40,990 bases of DNA from an uncultured Pseudohongiella sp. (GTDB taxonomy: Bacteria > Pseudomonadota > Gammaproteobacteria > Pseudomonadales > Pseudohongiellaceae): NCBI GenBank assembly GCA_902591495.1, contig CACJAW010000019.1, positions 1-40,990 on the forward strand. The letters run 5' to 3'. Positions within the stretch are counted from its first letter, which is position 1; each line of letters begins with the position of its first letter. Position numbers and translations under genes: made by a program. The notes beneath the pieces were generated by a model. The model searched no databases. It was not told the origin of the DNA and worked only from the letters and a program-made list of their open reading frames with translations. Positions 40,309-40,990 of the stretch are shown in pieces.

Positions 40309-40990
40309 ATGAGCGGGACTTTAGTGTCAGATTTACGACAGTCACTAAACTTTACTGATGCAAAGGGTATAGTAATACCTGTCGTTATTTTGGCGATCAT
40401 GGCTATGCTCGTAATTCCATTGCCATCAATTGCATTAGATATTCTATTCACCTTTAATATCATGGCAGGACTGGTTATTGTCATGATATCGATTAATGTC
40501 CACAAACCCCTAGAATTCTCTTCATTTCCCTTAGTTTTGCTCCTGGCGACAGTGCTCAGATTAAGTCTTAATGTGGCGTCGACTCGAGTCGTTCTAATAC
40601 GGGGTCATGAAGGTCCTGACGCAGCAGGAAATGTAATAGCATCATTTGGGGAATTCGTGATTGCAGGAAACTATGTGGTTGGTTTTATCATTTTCATAAT
40701 TCTAATGATAATCAACTTTATCGTTGTGACAAAGGGAGCAGGACGAACCTCCGAAGTAATTGCAAGATTCACTCTTGATGCATTACCGGGCAAACAAATG
40801 GCAATTGACGCCGACCTAAATGCTGGAATAATTGACCAAGAAATTGCGTTACGTCGAAGGGAGGAAGTGGCTCAAGAATCAGATTTTTTTGGTTCCATGG
40901 ATGGCGCTTCCAAATTTGTTAGAGGAGATGCCATTGCGGGACTATTAATACTTGCTATTAACATAGTTGGCGGCCTGATCGTAGGCACGA
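40309..40990 (+). CDS. flhA: FlhA, flagellar type III export gate protein (partial, N-terminal part)
   Basis: About 227 codons of FlhA are present before the window ends. Membrane helices begin near residue 20 ([20 protein letters not shown]). The strongly conserved cytoplasmic-loop region is complete: [60 protein letters not shown]. FlhA is the proton-driven gate that receives chaperone-substrate complexes. GGGG at 40301-40304 serves as ribosome-binding site. The C-terminal cytoplasmic domain lies beyond the edge. Confidence 0.97.
   Translation, partial: MSGTLVSDLRQSLNFTDAKGIVIPVVILAIMAMLVIPLPSIALDILFTFNIMAGLVIVMISINVHKPLEFSSFPLVLLLATVLRLSLNVASTRVVLIRGHEGPDAAGNVIASFGEFVIAGNYVVGFIIFIILMIINFIVVTKGAGRTSEVIARFTLDALPGKQMAIDADLNAGIIDQEIALRRREEVAQESDFFGSMDGASKFVRGDAIAGLLILAINIVGGLIVGT

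Noticed and set aside
40209..40505. Open frame antisense to the start of flhA
   Set aside because: It overlaps the clear FlhA coding region and sigma-54 promoter and has low-complexity content.

Overview
The window is almost entirely one polar-flagellum locus of a gammaproteobacterium, probably marine and with a Na+-driven motor. Evidence for the lineage: two sigma-54-dependent regulators of the FleQ/FlrA and FleR/FlrC types, the Vibrio-type accessory ring proteins FlgP and FlgT, a PomA/PomB-type stator, and FliS, FlaG and FlhX. A species cannot be named from the sequence alone.

Layout. (1) 1-6233: the start of fliE (cut by the window edge), a FlrC-like activator with no receiver domain, two tandem flagellin genes encoding identical 356-aa proteins inside a 1,261-bp direct duplication, fliS on the opposite strand, and a FleQ-like activator with no N-terminal domain. 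(2) 7149-12718, plus strand: five more flagellin-family genes, two of them strongly degenerate, followed by flaG. (3) 12879-19731: a CLC-type chloride channel, a Sel1-repeat secreted protein, a stator operon with one PomA and two PomB proteins, a DUF1566-like protein and two small Cys-containing proteins. (4) 19772-33707, minus strand: a near-continuous flgBCDEFGHIJKL-fliD block with unusually long FlgE (1014 aa) and FlgK (980 aa) and a FlgJ lacking the hydrolase domain. (5) 34026-36084, plus strand: flgA, flgM, flgN. (6) 36451-40097, minus strand: flgP, flgT, a LysM protein, a FliK-domain protein and flhX. (7) The start of flhA on the plus strand, cut by the right edge.

Regulation can be read from the DNA. 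Sigma-54 boxes (TGGCMCR-N4-KTGCT) precede the flrC-like gene, flgB and flhA. A sigma-28 pattern, TAAA-N15-nnCGATTr, precedes both duplicated flagellins, fliS, flgM and flgP. This is the usual order: rod/hook and export genes under RpoN, filament and late genes under FliA, with FlgM as anti-sigma factor.

The most unusual part is non-coding. Each duplicated flagellin gene is followed by three consecutive hairpins. One hairpin type occurs three times and its stem shows two paired compensatory base changes. The loops of two different hairpins in the same 3' region carry a perfect 12-nt complement, which could form a kissing interaction, and part of that sequence is also complementary to the flagellin ribosome-binding site. 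The same heptamer (CAGAGGT) forms arrays in the leaders of other flagellin genes. This could be an undescribed RNA element of flagellin mRNAs or a repeat family that has spread among flagellin genes. Other unusual points are the PomB pair with a second, degenerate OmpA-like repeat, the degenerate flagellin pair, the chloride channel lacking the gating glutamate, and the two activators without sensory domains.
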